Assembly (NCBI GenBank): GCA_013289985.1
Contig: JABCYW010000001.1
Coordinates: 143,772-207,771 of the forward strand
Direction: 5' to 3'
DNA: 64,000 nt
Origin: Betaproteobacteria bacterium
GTDB taxonomy: Bacteria; Pseudomonadota; Gammaproteobacteria; Burkholderiales; Burkholderiaceae_C
In this document: one piece after another, positions 46,093 through 55,834 of the stretch
How the letters are laid out: the number at the start of each line of letters is the position of its first letter
Numbering within the stretch: the first letter of the stretch is position 1
Notes under the pieces: model-generated
What the model saw: the letters and a program-made list of their open reading frames with translations, nothing else
Database searches by the model: none
Told to the model about the DNA's origin: nothing
Position numbers and translations under genes: made by a program

Positions 46093-47532
46093 ATGCCTCT
46101 TCGCCCCTCCGTCGTCGCGCTCGCGGCGGCTGCCCTGTTGTCGGCCTGCGCCGTCGGGCCCGACTACGTGCGCCCGACGCTGCCCGTGCCGGCCGCCTAC
46201 AAGGAATCGGGCAACTGGAAGCCGGCCGAGCCGCGGCCCGCCGCCAGCAACCAGGCCTGGTGGCAGGTCTACGGCGACACCACGCTCGACGGGCTGATGA
46301 CGGATGCCCAGGGGGCCAACCAGAACATCCGCCAGGCCGAGGCCACCTATCGCCAGGCGCTGGCGCTGGCCGACGCCGACCGCGCCGGCCTGTTCCCCAC
46401 GCTGGGCCTGAACGCCGGCGTGGCGCGGGCCCGCACCAATGCCAGCGGCGCCGTCAGGACGGGCAACGCCGACTCGCTGGGCCTGGCCGCGAGCTGGGAA
46501 CCCGACCTGTGGGGCAGCGTGCGCCGCACGATCGAGTCGGGCAACGCCTCCGCGCAGGCCAGCGCCGACGACCTCGCCGCCGCGCGCCTGAGCATCCAGA
46601 CCACGCTCGCGCAGGACTACCTGCAGCTGCGCGTGGCCGACCAGCAGCGCGACCTGTACGACGCCACCATCGCCGCCTACGCCCAGGCGCTCAAACTCAC
46701 CCGTGCGCAGCACGACGCCGGCGTGGCGCTGCAGTCGGACGTGGCGCTGGCCGAGAGCCAGCTCGCGCAGGCGCAGGCCGCGGCGGTCGACCTCGAGGCC
46801 ACGCGCGCGCAGCTGGAACACGCCATCGCCGTGCTCACCGGCCGCGCGCCCGCGCAGTTCGCGCTGCCCCGCGCGCCGGCGAGCCAGCCGATGGCGCTGC
46901 GGCTGCCCGCCAGCCCGGCCGGCCTGCCCTCGGAGCTGCTGGAGCATCGCCCCGACATCGCCGGCGCCGAGCGCCGCGCCGCCGCCGCCAACGCCAACAT
47001 CGGCGTCGCCAAGGCCGCGTACTTCCCGCAGCTCACGCTCAACGCCTCTGGCGGCTTCAGCGCGGCCGCCATGAGCAGCCTGTTCGACACGCCCAGCCGC
47101 GTCTGGTCGCTGGGCGCCGCGCTCGCGCAGGCGGTCTTCGACGGCGGCCTGCGCCGTGCCCACACCGCGCAGGCCGAGGCCGCCTACGACGTCACCGTGG
47201 CGCAGTACAAGGAGACCGTGCTGGGCGCGTTCCAGCAGGTGGAGGACGACCTCGCGCTGCTGCGCCTGCTGGACCAGGAGACCGCGTTCCAGGACCAGGC
47301 GGTGCGATCGGCCAGGCAGGCCGAGCAGCTGGCGATCAACCAGTACCGCGCCGGCACCGCCAGCTATCTCGGCGTGGTGACGGCGCAGACGCTGTCGCTC
47401 ACCAACCAGCGCACCGCCGTGCAGCTGCGCGGCCGCCTGTTCGCCGCCAGCATCTCGCTCGTCGCCGCCACCGGCGGCGGCTGGAGCGCCAGCCATCCCC
47501 TCGCCGCCGCGACGCCCGCGCAGCCGCAATGA
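46093..47532 (+). CDS. RND efflux outer-membrane lipoprotein, OprM/NodT family
   Basis: 479 residues from the ATG at 46093. The signal has a lipobox LLSAC (about residues 15-19), followed by AVGPDYVRPTLPVPAAY, the standard NodT-family mature start. Two repeated TolC-like halves are visible, each with long amphipathic helices (TYRQALALADADRAGLFPTL, and later RAAAANANIGVAKAAYFPQL). It forms the trimeric exit duct for the pump encoded downstream. Its stop overlaps the ATG of the adaptor gene (ATGA). Having the channel gene first is less common than adaptor-pump-channel. Confidence 0.93.
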   Translation: MPLRPSVVALAAAALLSACAVGPDYVRPTLPVPAAYKESGNWKPAEPRPAASNQAWWQVYGDTTLDGLMTDAQGANQNIRQAEATYRQALALADADRAGLFPTLGLNAGVARARTNASGAVRTGNADSLGLAASWEPDLWGSVRRTIESGNASAQASADDLAAARLSIQTTLAQDYLQLRVADQQRDLYDATIAAYAQALKLTRAQHDAGVALQSDVALAESQLAQAQAAAVDLEATRAQLEHAIAVLTGRAPAQFALPRAPASQPMALRLPASPAGLPSELLEHRPDIAGAERRAAAANANIGVAKAAYFPQLTLNASGGFSAAAMSSLFDTPSRVWSLGAALAQAVFDGGLRRAHTAQAEAAYDVTVAQYKETVLGAFQQVEDDLALLRLLDQETAFQDQAVRSARQAEQLAINQYRAGTASYLGVVTAQTLSLTNQRTAVQLRGRLFAASISLVAATGGGWSASHPLAAATPAQPQ

Positions 47533-48755
47533 CCCGACCCGCCATGACCATGACCTTCTCCCGCCACCGCACCACCTGGGCCCTCGTGGCCGTCGCCGTC
47601 GCCGTGCTCGGCGTCGGCCTCTGGTCCGTCGAACGCCCCGCGCAGGCCGCCGACGATTCCAAGGGCAAGCGCCCGCCCGAGGCGGCGGTGGGCGTCGTCA
47701 CCGTGCTCGCCAAGGCGCAGGACGTGCCGATCTTCCGTTCCGGCATCGGCACCGTCGCTCCGAACTACTCGGTCACGGTCAAGGCGCGTGTCGATGGTCA
47801 GCTCGACAAGGTCGGCTTCACCGAAGGCCAGGACGTGAAGAAGGGCCAGATGCTGGCCCAGCTCGACCCGCGCACGCTGCAGGCGCAGCTGCTGCAGGCG
47901 CAGGCGGCGCGTGCCAAGGACCAGGCCACCCTCGCCAACGCGCGCATCGACCTGAAGCGCTACGAGACCCTGATCACGCAGGACGCCGCCACCCAGCAGC
48001 AGCTGGATACGCAGAAGGCCCTGGTGGGCCAGCTGGAGGCCGCGGTCAAGGCCGACGACGCCGCCGTGAACTACGCCCAGGTGCAACTTGGCTTCACGAC
48101 GATCACCGCGCCGATCAGCGGCCGCGTCGGGGCGCGCCTGGTCGACCCCGGCAACATCGTGCACGCCACCGACACCACGGGCGTCGTCGTCATCAACCAG
48201 ATCGACCCGATCTCGGTGCTGTTCACGCTGCCCGACGACGCCGTGCAGGACACGATCCACGCGCTCGACGGCCACAAGCCGCTGCAGGTGCTGGCGCTGC
48301 CGCGCGAAGGCGGCGAGGCGTTGGCCACCGGCACGCTGACGCTGCTGAACAACCAGATCGACACGAGCACGGGCACCGTGCAGCTCAAGGCGACGTTCCC
48401 GAACCAGCAGCACAACCTGTGGCCGGGCCAGTTCGTCAACGTGCGGCTGGTCCTGGGCGAGCGCGCGAAGGCCGTCACCGTGCCCGAGGCCGCGATCCAG
48501 CGCAGCCAGACGGGCGTCTACGTCTACGTCGAGGACGAGGCGACGCAGACCGTGAAGAACCAGCCCGTCGGGCTGATCCAGATCCAGGACGGCATCGCGG
48601 TGATCGGCTCCGGCATCGCCGCGGGCCAGCGCGTGGTCGTGGACGGCCAGTACAAGCTCAAGCCCGGCTCCAGGGTCGCCGAGGTGGCGCGCGGCGCCTC
48701 CGCGCCGGCGTCTGGCGGCGCCGCCAGTCCGAGCGCCTCGGGAGCCGGCAAGTGA
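47529..48755 (+). CDS. RND periplasmic adaptor subunit, MdtA type
   Basis: 408 residues. An N-terminal membrane anchor or signal (WALVAVAVAVLGVGLW) is followed by a lipoyl half (VTVKARVDGQLDKVGFTEGQDVKKGQML), the alpha-hairpin (about residues 115-180), the second lipoyl half (FTTITAPISGRVGARLVDPGN), the beta-barrel, and a membrane-proximal domain ending near GSRVAEV. The C-terminal 25 residues are a low-complexity Ala/Ser/Gly tail. It bridges the pump and the OprM-type channel. It overlaps both neighbours, so the three genes are translationally coupled. Confidence 0.93.
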   Translation: MTRPAMTMTFSRHRTTWALVAVAVAVLGVGLWSVERPAQAADDSKGKRPPEAAVGVVTVLAKAQDVPIFRSGIGTVAPNYSVTVKARVDGQLDKVGFTEGQDVKKGQMLAQLDPRTLQAQLLQAQAARAKDQATLANARIDLKRYETLITQDAATQQQLDTQKALVGQLEAAVKADDAAVNYAQVQLGFTTITAPISGRVGARLVDPGNIVHATDTTGVVVINQIDPISVLFTLPDDAVQDTIHALDGHKPLQVLALPREGGEALATGTLTLLNNQIDTSTGTVQLKATFPNQQHNLWPGQFVNVRLVLGERAKAVTVPEAAIQRSQTGVYVYVEDEATQTVKNQPVGLIQIQDGIAVIGSGIAAGQRVVVDGQYKLKPGSRVAEVARGASAPASGGAASPSASGAGK

Positions 48756-51700
48756 GCGTTTCCGCCGCCTTCATCAAGCGGCCGATCGGCACCACGCTGC
48801 TCGCGCTCGCGATCCTGCTGGTGGGAATCGCGGTGTACCCGCTGCTGCCCATCGCGCCGCTGCCGCAGGTCGATTTCCCGACCATCCAGGTGTCGGCCAA
48901 CCTCCCCGGCGCGAGTCCGGAGACGATGGCCTCCAACGTCGCGCAGCCGCTCGAGCGCCAGTTCTCGCTGATCGCCGGCCTGAGCCAGATGACGTCGACG
49001 AACGGCATCGGCTCGACGCAGATCACGCTGCAGTTCGACCTCAACCGCCCGATCGACGGCGCGGCGCTGGACGTCCAGGCCGCCATCAACGCCTCCAGCG
49101 GCCAACTGCCGGCCAACCTGCCGAGTCCGCCCACGTACCGCAAGGTCAATCCGGCCGACTCGCCCATCATGCTGCTCGCGGTGCACTCCGACACCCTGCC
49201 GCTGATCCAGACCAACGACTACGCGGACAACATCCTCGCCCAGCAGATCTCGCAGATCACGGGCGTTGGCCTCGTCAACATCGGCGGCGCGCAGAAGCCC
49301 GCCGTCCGGATCCAGGCCGATCCGGCCAAGCTGGCCGCGATGGGCCTGAGCCTGGAGGACGTCCGCACGGTCATCGGCACCGTGTCGGTGAACGCGCCCA
49401 AGGGCACGATCGATGGCCCGACGCAGTCCTTCACCGTCTACACCAACGACCAGCTGCTGGCTGCCAAGCCGTGGAACGACGTGATCCTCGCGTACAGGAA
49501 CGGTGCGCCGATCCGCGTGAAGGACATCGGGGAGGCCGTCGACGCGCCCGAGAACAGCAAGGTGCACGCCTGGGCCTACTCCGGCGCCGCGGCACCCGAC
49601 AGCGTCGGCAACGGCCGCGCCATGCTGCTGGTCATCTTCAAGCAGCCGGGCGCCAATGTCATCGAGACCGTCGATGCGATCAAGAAGGCGCTGCCGCGCC
49701 TGCAGGCGGCGATCCCGCCCACGGTCAAGGTCGACACCCTGATCGACCGCACGCAGACCATCCGGGCGTCGGTCAAGGACGTCGAATCCACCTTGCTGCT
49801 GACCATCGCGCTGGTCGTGCTGGTGATCTTCATCTTCCTGCGCAACGTGGCCGCCACGCTGATTCCCAGCGTGACGGTGCCGCTCGCGCTCCTGGGCACG
49901 GCCGGCGTGATGTACCTCCTCGGCTACAGCCTCGACAACCTCTCGCTGATGGCGCTCACCATCGCGGTGGGCTTCGTCGTCGACGATGCCATCGTGATGC
50001 TGGAGAACATCTACCGCTACGTCGAGGAGGGCATGCCGCCGATGGAGGCCGCGCTCAAGGGCGCCGGCGAGATCGGCTTCACGATCATCTCGATCTCGGT
50101 GTCGCTGGTGGCGGTGTTCATCCCGCTGCTGCTGATGGGCGGCATCGTCGGCCGGCTGTTCCGTGAGTTCGCGGTCACGGTGTCGCTGACCATCGGCGTG
50201 TCGGTGATCATCTCGCTGACGCTCACGCCGATGCTGTGCTCGCGCTTCCTCAAGGACGAGCACGCGGCGCGGCACGGCCGCATGTACCAGCTGTTCGAGG
50301 CCGGCTTCGACAAGATGCTCGCCGGCTACAAGCGCGGGCTCGACGTGGTGATGAAGCACCAGTTCATCACGCTGATGATGTTCTTCGCGACGCTGGCCTT
50401 CACCGTCTTCCTGTTCGTCGTCATCCCCAAGGGCTTCTTCCCGCAGCAGGACACGGGCTTCATCTTCGGCAACGCGCAGTCCACCCAGGACTCGTCGTTC
50501 GAGGCGATGAACCGGCGCCAGGTGCAGTTCGCCGACGTCATCCGCCAGGATCCGGACGTCACCGGCGTGGCCATGTTCGGCAACTCGTCGCAGTTCAACA
50601 CCGGCAACTTCTTCATCGCGCTCAAGCCCAAGGACGAAGGCCGCAAGCTGAGTTCCGACGAGATCATCGCGCGGCTGCGCCCGAAGCTGGCGAAGATCGA
50701 GGGCGCGTCGCTGCTGATGCAGTCCGGCCAGGACATCAACGTGGGCGGCCGACCGTCGCGGACGCAGTACCAGTACACGATCACCGATGCCAACCTCGAC
50801 GAGCTCAACGAGTGGGCACCGAAGCTGCTGCAGCGCTTCCAGCAGCTGCCGCAGCTGGCCGACGTCGCCACCGACCTGCAGAACGCGGCCACCACCGCCA
50901 GCCTGACGATCGACCGCGATCGCGCCTCCAGCTTCGGCATCTCGCCGGCGCTGATCGACGCGACGATCTACGACGCCATCGGCCAGCGCCAGGTGAGCCA
51001 GTTCTTCACGCAGATCAACAGCTACCACGTGGTGCTGGAGGTCACGCCCAAGCTGCAGCAGGATCCGAGCCTGTTCGACAAGCTGTACCTGACGTCGCCG
51101 CTCACCGGCCAGCAGGTGCCGCTGTCCACGTTCGTCACGGTGGACACCAACAAGACCGCCTACCTGTCGATCAGCCACCAGGGCCAGTTCCCGGCGGTCA
51201 CGATCTCGTTCAACCTCAACCCGGGCATGTCGCTGGGCGAGGCAGTGGACGCGATCAACAAGGCGCAGGCGACGATGGGGCTGCCGCAGGCATTGTCCGG
51301 CTCGTTCCAGGGCACGGCGCAGGCCTTCCGCGACTCGCTGGGCACGCAGCCCTATCTGATCGCCGCTGCGCTGGTGGCCGTCTACATCGTGCTGGGCCTG
51401 CTCTACGAGAGCTACATCCACCCGCTCACCATCCTGTCGACGCTGCCCTCGGCGGGCGTGGGCGCGCTGCTGATCCTGATTGCGGGCGGCTACGACCTCA
51501 CCGTGATCGCGCTGATCGGCATCATCCTGCTGATCGGCATCGTCAAGAAGAACGGCATCATGATGGTGGACTTCGCGCTCACCGCGGAGCGCGAGCAGGG
51601 CATGAAGCCCGAGGAGGCGATCTACCGCGCCTGCCTGCTGCGTTTCCGTCCCATCATGATGACCACGATGTGCGCGTTGCTCAGCGGCCTGCCGCTGATG

Positions 51701-51949
51701 CTGGGCCACGGCGCCGGCTCCGAGCTCCGCCGGCCGCTGGGCTACGCGATGGTGGGCGGGCTCGTGCTGTCGCAGGCGCTGACGCTGTTCACCACGCCGG
51801 TGGTCTACCTTTACCTCGATCGTGCGCACTACTGGTACGAGAAGAAGTCGGAAGCCCGCAGGAAGCGCAAGAAGGCGAAGGCCATCGCCGCCGGCGGCAC
51901 GGATCCGGAACGCTCGCTCCCGGTTGTCGCGGATGATGCGAAGCATTGA
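48752..51949 (+). CDS. RND multidrug efflux pump, HAE-1 type (MdtB/MdtC-like)
   Basis: 1065 residues from a GTG at 48752 that overlaps the adaptor stop. The start AFIKRPIGTTLLALAILLVGIAVYPLLPIAPLPQVDFPTI is that of MdtB/MdtC-like pumps. The proton-relay pair is intact in TIAVGFVVDDAIVMLENIYRYVEEG, and the C-terminal half has GIVKKNGIMMVDFALTAEREQG with the relay lysine region. The DD pair is typical of drug (HAE-1) pumps, not of heavy-metal (HME) pumps. A basic tail (KKSEARRKRKKAKA) ends the protein. Substrates cannot be told from sequence; lipophilic drugs, bile-salt-like compounds or plant phenolics are typical. Confidence 0.94.
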   Translation: MSVSAAFIKRPIGTTLLALAILLVGIAVYPLLPIAPLPQVDFPTIQVSANLPGASPETMASNVAQPLERQFSLIAGLSQMTSTNGIGSTQITLQFDLNRPIDGAALDVQAAINASSGQLPANLPSPPTYRKVNPADSPIMLLAVHSDTLPLIQTNDYADNILAQQISQITGVGLVNIGGAQKPAVRIQADPAKLAAMGLSLEDVRTVIGTVSVNAPKGTIDGPTQSFTVYTNDQLLAAKPWNDVILAYRNGAPIRVKDIGEAVDAPENSKVHAWAYSGAAAPDSVGNGRAMLLVIFKQPGANVIETVDAIKKALPRLQAAIPPTVKVDTLIDRTQTIRASVKDVESTLLLTIALVVLVIFIFLRNVAATLIPSVTVPLALLGTAGVMYLLGYSLDNLSLMALTIAVGFVVDDAIVMLENIYRYVEEGMPPMEAALKGAGEIGFTIISISVSLVAVFIPLLLMGGIVGRLFREFAVTVSLTIGVSVIISLTLTPMLCSRFLKDEHAARHGRMYQLFEAGFDKMLAGYKRGLDVVMKHQFITLMMFFATLAFTVFLFVVIPKGFFPQQDTGFIFGNAQSTQDSSFEAMNRRQVQFADVIRQDPDVTGVAMFGNSSQFNTGNFFIALKPKDEGRKLSSDEIIARLRPKLAKIEGASLLMQSGQDINVGGRPSRTQYQYTITDANLDELNEWAPKLLQRFQQLPQLADVATDLQNAATTASLTIDRDRASSFGISPALIDATIYDAIGQRQVSQFFTQINSYHVVLEVTPKLQQDPSLFDKLYLTSPLTGQQVPLSTFVTVDTNKTAYLSISHQGQFPAVTISFNLNPGMSLGEAVDAINKAQATMGLPQALSGSFQGTAQAFRDSLGTQPYLIAAALVAVYIVLGLLYESYIHPLTILSTLPSAGVGALLILIAGGYDLTVIALIGIILLIGIVKKNGIMMVDFALTAEREQGMKPEEAIYRACLLRFRPIMMTTMCALLSGLPLMLGHGAGSELRRPLGYAMVGGLVLSQALTLFTTPVVYLYLDRAHYWYEKKSEARRKRKKAKAIAAGGTDPERSLPVVADDAKH

Positions 51950-51965
51950 CACCCCCGTGAGCACC

Positions 51966-52667
51966 ATGAAGCTGCTGATCGTCGAGGACGAGCTCAAGAC
52001 CGCGGAGTACCTGCGCAAGGGCCTCGCGGAGCAGGGCTGCGCGGTCGACGTGGCGCACAACGGCGTCGACGGCCAGCACCTGGCGCTGGTGCACGACTAC
52101 GACGTGATCGTGCTCGACGCGATGTTGCCCGGCATCGACGGCTTCACGCTGCTGCGCACGCTGCGCCAGGTCAAGCAGACGCCCGTCATCATGCTCACGG
52201 CGCGCGACTCCATCGAGGATCGCGTGCGCGGCCTGCACGACGGCGCCGACGACTACCTCGTCAAGCCCTTCTCGTTCCTGGAGCTGCTCGCGCGCCTGCA
52301 GGCGCTCCAGCGGCGCGGGCGCGCGCAGGAGCCCACGCAGCTGAAGATCGCCAACCTGCAGATCGACCTGATCGCGCGCAAGGCGTGGCGCGGCAGCGAG
52401 CGCATCGACCTGAGCGCCAAGGAATTCGCGCTGCTGGCCGTGCTCGCGCGCCGCCAGGGCGAGATCCTGTCGAAGACGGCCATCGCGGAGCTGGTGTGGG
52501 ACATGAACTTCGACTCCAACACCAACGTGGTGGAGGTGGCGATCAAGCGCCTGCGCGCCAAGGTGGACAACGCGTTCGCGCCCAAGCTGCTGCACACGAT
52601 CCGTGGCATGGGCTACGTGATGGAGGCCCGCGACGAGGCGTCGTCCGGCGAGGGCGGCGCGCCGTGA
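51966..52667 (+). CDS. OmpR-family response regulator, CusR/CopR/IrlR class
   Basis: 233 residues from the ATG at 51966, 16 bases after the pump. The receiver has the acid pocket in LLIVEDE, the phospho-acceptor D51 in VIVLDAMLPGIDG, T in MLTARD, and K in DDYLVKPFSF. The C-terminal winged helix ends with TNVVEVAIKRLRAKVDNAFAPKLLHTIRGMGYVME, typical of the heavy-metal response group. It is coupled to the sensor kinase by a GTGA overlap, and the efflux operon upstream is its probable target, via the box at 46006. Confidence 0.93.
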   Translation: MKLLIVEDELKTAEYLRKGLAEQGCAVDVAHNGVDGQHLALVHDYDVIVLDAMLPGIDGFTLLRTLRQVKQTPVIMLTARDSIEDRVRGLHDGADDYLVKPFSFLELLARLQALQRRGRAQEPTQLKIANLQIDLIARKAWRGSERIDLSAKEFALLAVLARRQGEILSKTAIAELVWDMNFDSNTNVVEVAIKRLRAKVDNAFAPKLLHTIRGMGYVMEARDEASSGEGGAP

Positions 52668-54043
52668 AGCGTTCCATCACGACACGGCTCGTGGGGATGT
52701 TCGCGCTGACCGCGCTGGCCATGTTCACGCTCGTGGGCGCCGCGCTGTACGGCGTGCTCGGGCGCGAGCTGACCCGCCACGAGAACGACGACCTCAACAC
52801 CAACCTGCAGAACATGCGCTACTCGATCGACCGCTTCGGCGACCTCGAGCACTGGGCGCGGCTGCAGGTGAAGATGGACACCCTGTCGCCGGCCGACGGC
52901 AGCGTGCGCTTCTGGGTGCTCAGCGACGACCCGCGCTTCCTCTACGGCAAGGGCCTGGACGAGATGGAGCGCGTCAACCTGGGCGAGGCCGGCCACGGCA
53001 GCCTCACGCTGCCCAGCACCGGCCGCACCTACCGCACGCTGTCGATGCGTCTCGCGCCCTTCGCCGACCGTCCGGCCGTGCGCCTGATCGTGGGCGTCGA
53101 CACCGCGCCGTTCGAGCACACGATGCGCGCCTTCCTGGTGGCGTTCGGCCTGCTGGCGCTGGGCGCCGTGGCGCTGGTGATGGCGCTGGGCTGGTGGATC
53201 GCGCGCATCGGGCTGCGCCCGCTGCACCAGTTGTCGGACCAGGCGCGCGCGCTGCGGCCCAAGACCCTGTCGCAGCGGCTGCGGCTGGGCCGCCTGCCGG
53301 TGGAGCTGGAAGACCTCACCGTCGCGTTCAACGGCGCGCTGGGACGCCTGGAGGACGCCTGGCAGCAGCTCGAAGGCTTCAACGCCGACGTGGCGCACGA
53401 GCTGCGCACGCCGCTGGCCAACCTGATCGGCGGCACCCAGGTGGCGTTGTCGCGGCCGCGCAGCGCGGCCGAGTTCCAGGAGACGCTTCAGTCCAACCTG
53501 GAGGAACTGGAACGCCTGCGCTCCATCGTCAACGACATGCTGTTCCTGGCGCGCGCCGACCAGGGCGAGGCCGCCACGGGCCTGACGGCCGCGGTCGTCG
53601 CCCACGAGGTGGAAGTGACGATCGATTTCTTCGAGCCGCTGCTCGACGACACCGGCACCACGGTGGCCGTCGAGGGCGAGCTGCAGGCGCAGGCGACGAT
53701 GAACATCGCGCTGTTCCGGCGCGCGCTCACCAACCTGCTGCAGAACGCCATCGAGCATTCGGCCGCCGGCGCCTGCCTGGTGGTGACGGTCTCGCGGCGC
53801 GCCGGGGCCATCTGGATCGCCGTGACCAATCCCGGCCCGGCCATCGGTGCCGCGCACCTGCCGCGCCTGTTCGACCGCTTCTATCGCGTCGATTCCTCGC
53901 GCCACGACACCGGCGAGATCCACGGCCACGGCCTGGGCCTGGCCATCGTCAAGGCGGTGGCCTCGATGCACGGCGGCGCCACGCTGGCCACCAGCGAGGA
54001 CGGCCTGACCACCATCGCGTTCAGCATCGCGGGCGCCGCCTAG
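52664..54043 (+). CDS. sensor histidine kinase, CusS-like
   Basis: 459 residues from a GTG at 52664. The first membrane helix (LVGMFALTALAMFTLVGAALYGVL) is followed by a periplasmic loop of roughly 130 residues, the second helix (FLVAFGLLALGAVALVMALGWWIA), a HAMP linker (GLRPLHQLSDQARAL), and the H-box FNADVAHELRTPLANLIGG. The N-box NLLQNAIEHS and the G-boxes DRFYRVDSS and GHGLGLAIVKAV complete the kinase. It is the cognate partner of the preceding regulator. The family is annotated as heavy-metal sensors, but here it controls a drug-type pump, so the signal remains open. Confidence 0.92.
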   Translation: MKRSITTRLVGMFALTALAMFTLVGAALYGVLGRELTRHENDDLNTNLQNMRYSIDRFGDLEHWARLQVKMDTLSPADGSVRFWVLSDDPRFLYGKGLDEMERVNLGEAGHGSLTLPSTGRTYRTLSMRLAPFADRPAVRLIVGVDTAPFEHTMRAFLVAFGLLALGAVALVMALGWWIARIGLRPLHQLSDQARALRPKTLSQRLRLGRLPVELEDLTVAFNGALGRLEDAWQQLEGFNADVAHELRTPLANLIGGTQVALSRPRSAAEFQETLQSNLEELERLRSIVNDMLFLARADQGEAATGLTAAVVAHEVEVTIDFFEPLLDDTGTTVAVEGELQAQATMNIALFRRALTNLLQNAIEHSAAGACLVVTVSRRAGAIWIAVTNPGPAIGAAHLPRLFDRFYRVDSSRHDTGEIHGHGLGLAIVKAVASMHGGATLATSEDGLTTIAFSIAGAA

Positions 54044-54223
54044 GACCCGCGCGCCGCGCCGTTCGGGCCGCGCTGGTCCGTGTAGCCGAAGAAGCCGTCG
54101 GGCGTGATCTGGATGGTCTGCGTGTCGCCCTTGGTTCGGACGGCGCGTCCCGTCAGGCAGCCAGGCGATGGCCGTGGTGCAATACGGCCATCGCCGCAAC
54201 CCTTGCCTTCCGGAGTCCTTCCC

Positions 54224-55339
54224 ATGTCGACCCGCCTGCCCCGCCTCCTCGCCGTCACGGCCAGCCTCGCCGCGGCCCTGCTCGCGCCCGTCGCCCACGC
54301 GGCGCCGGAGCCCAAGGTGCTCAACATCTACAACTGGTCGGACTACATCGCCGACGACACGTTGAAGAACTTCGAGAAAGAGACCGGCATCAAGGTCAAC
54401 TACGACAACTACGACACCAACGAGATCCTGCACGGCAAGCTGGTGGCGGGCAAGACGGGCTACGACATCGTCGTGCCCAGCGCGCACTTCGCCAAGATGC
54501 AGATCGAGGCCGGCCTGTTCCAGAAGCTCGACAGGACCAAGCTCACCAACTGGGGCAACCTCGATCCCGCGCTGCTGCCGCTGATGGCCAAGGTCGACCC
54601 GGGCAACCAGTACCTGGTCGACTGGCTGTGGGGCTACATCACCGTGGGCATCAACACCGGCAAGGTCAAGGCCGCGCTCGGCGCGACGCCCATGCCCGAG
54701 AACCCGTGGTCGCTGATCTTCGACCCGAAGTACGCCGACAAGCTGAAAGGCTGCGGCATCAGCTTCCTCGACTCGCCGTCCGAGGTGCTGCCGATCGCGC
54801 TCGGCTACGTGGGCAAGCCCGCGTACAGCCACGCGGCGGCCGACTACGCCGTGGCCGGCGCGATGCTCAAGAAGATCCGCCCGGACGTCTCGCGGTTCTC
54901 GTCGTCGGGCTACATCAACGACATGGTCGCCGGCTCGGTGTGCGCCGTGCTGGGCTACTCGGGCGACATCAACATCGCCCGCGCCCGCGCCATCAAGGAA
55001 AAGAACGGCAACGACATCGTCGCGTTCGTGCCCAAGGCCGGCTCCACGCTGTTCTTCGACTCGATGGCGATCCCGGCCGACGCGCCGCACCCGCAGAACG
55101 CGCTGCTGTTCATCAACTACATCCTGCGCCCCGAGGTGCACGCGTCGCTCACCAACAAGGTGTTCTACGCCAACCCGAACAAGGCCTCGCTGAAGTTCGT
55201 GCAGAAGGACGTGGCGGCCAACCCGAGCGTGTTCCTCAAGCCCGACGACCTGGCCAAGATGACGGTGCCCGATTCGCTGCCGCAGGACATCAAGCGGGTC
55301 CAGACGCGCACCTTCACGTCCTTCAAGACGGGAGAGTGA
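54224..55339 (+). CDS. potF: polyamine ABC transporter binding protein, PotF type
   Basis: 371 residues with the signal peptide MSTRLPRLLAVTASLAAALL ending AHA. The mature start KVLNIYNWSDYIADDTLKNFEKETGIKVNYD is characteristic of PotF/SpuD putrescine-binding proteins. The polyamine-site residues in YDIVVPSAHFAKMQ, WGYITVGIN, FLDSPSEVLP and GYSGDINIARA are all present. No permease or ATPase genes of a Pot system adjoin it, so it may be a stand-alone binding protein serving a distant importer or a sensor. A hairpin follows the gene. Confidence 0.9.
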   Translation: MSTRLPRLLAVTASLAAALLAPVAHAAPEPKVLNIYNWSDYIADDTLKNFEKETGIKVNYDNYDTNEILHGKLVAGKTGYDIVVPSAHFAKMQIEAGLFQKLDRTKLTNWGNLDPALLPLMAKVDPGNQYLVDWLWGYITVGINTGKVKAALGATPMPENPWSLIFDPKYADKLKGCGISFLDSPSEVLPIALGYVGKPAYSHAAADYAVAGAMLKKIRPDVSRFSSSGYINDMVAGSVCAVLGYSGDINIARARAIKEKNGNDIVAFVPKAGSTLFFDSMAIPADAPHPQNALLFINYILRPEVHASLTNKVFYANPNKASLKFVQKDVAANPSVFLKPDDLAKMTVPDSLPQDIKRVQTRTFTSFKTGE

Positions 55340-55346
55340 GTCCGGG

Positions 55347-55369
55347 AACAGGCCGCTTTCCGGCCTGTT
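55347..55369 (+). terminator. hairpin after potF-like gene
   Basis: AACAGGCCG, CTTTC and CGGCCTGTT form a nine-base-pair stem directly after the stop. There is no immediate T-run (GATCGGGCTTT follows), so it may be a weak terminator. Confidence 0.55.
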
Positions 55370-55463
55370 GATCGGGCTTTAGAACTGCGGGGTCCTGCCT
55401 ACGATCAGGGTGCGGTGAAAGCCTTCAGGGCCCGCATCGCGCCCGACCCATCAGGAACCCGCC

Positions 55464-55727
55464 ATGCGCATCCAAGCCAACCCCACCGCCGCGGCCACGC
55501 TGCCGGCCGCGCCGACGAAGTCCAGCCGCTCGCCGCACGCCCCGGCCAGCAAGGCCGCCGCCGCAACGCCCGCGCCCGCCGCTGCCAAGCCTGCCGCCGC
55601 CACCAGGCCGGTGGCTGCCGCCGCGCCGGCCGCGCCCAAGGTCGCCACCGCGGCCCAGGCGGCCGAGGTCGCCGCCGCGCCGGAAAGCTACGGCGGCGCC
55701 GGCAGCCTGCTCGACGCCCACGCCTGA
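55464..55727 (+). CDS. small Ala/Pro-rich hypothetical protein
   Basis: 87 residues, about half alanine, with many Pro, Lys and Thr in the middle (SKAAAATPAPAAAKPAAATRP). No signal peptide, membrane segment or domain is recognised. AGGA lies eight bases before the ATG, and the composition resembles the disordered linker of histone-H1-like or adaptor proteins, but it lacks the strong basic repeats of the H1-like family. The end ESYGGAGSLLDAHA is the only ordered-looking part. It may be real but nonessential; chance translation of GC-rich DNA cannot be excluded. Confidence 0.5.
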   Translation: MRIQANPTAAATLPAAPTKSSRSPHAPASKAAAATPAPAAAKPAAATRPVAAAAPAAPKVATAAQAAEVAAAPESYGGAGSLLDAHA

Positions 55728-55834
55728 TCCGCGCCGCGCTCCCGACCCCGACCCCGGCGAGGGGTCTTTGATCCCGGACATTGGCCGATTGGCGTCCCTT
55801 GCCTAAGCTTGCGCGTTCCAACACGAGGGAACGC

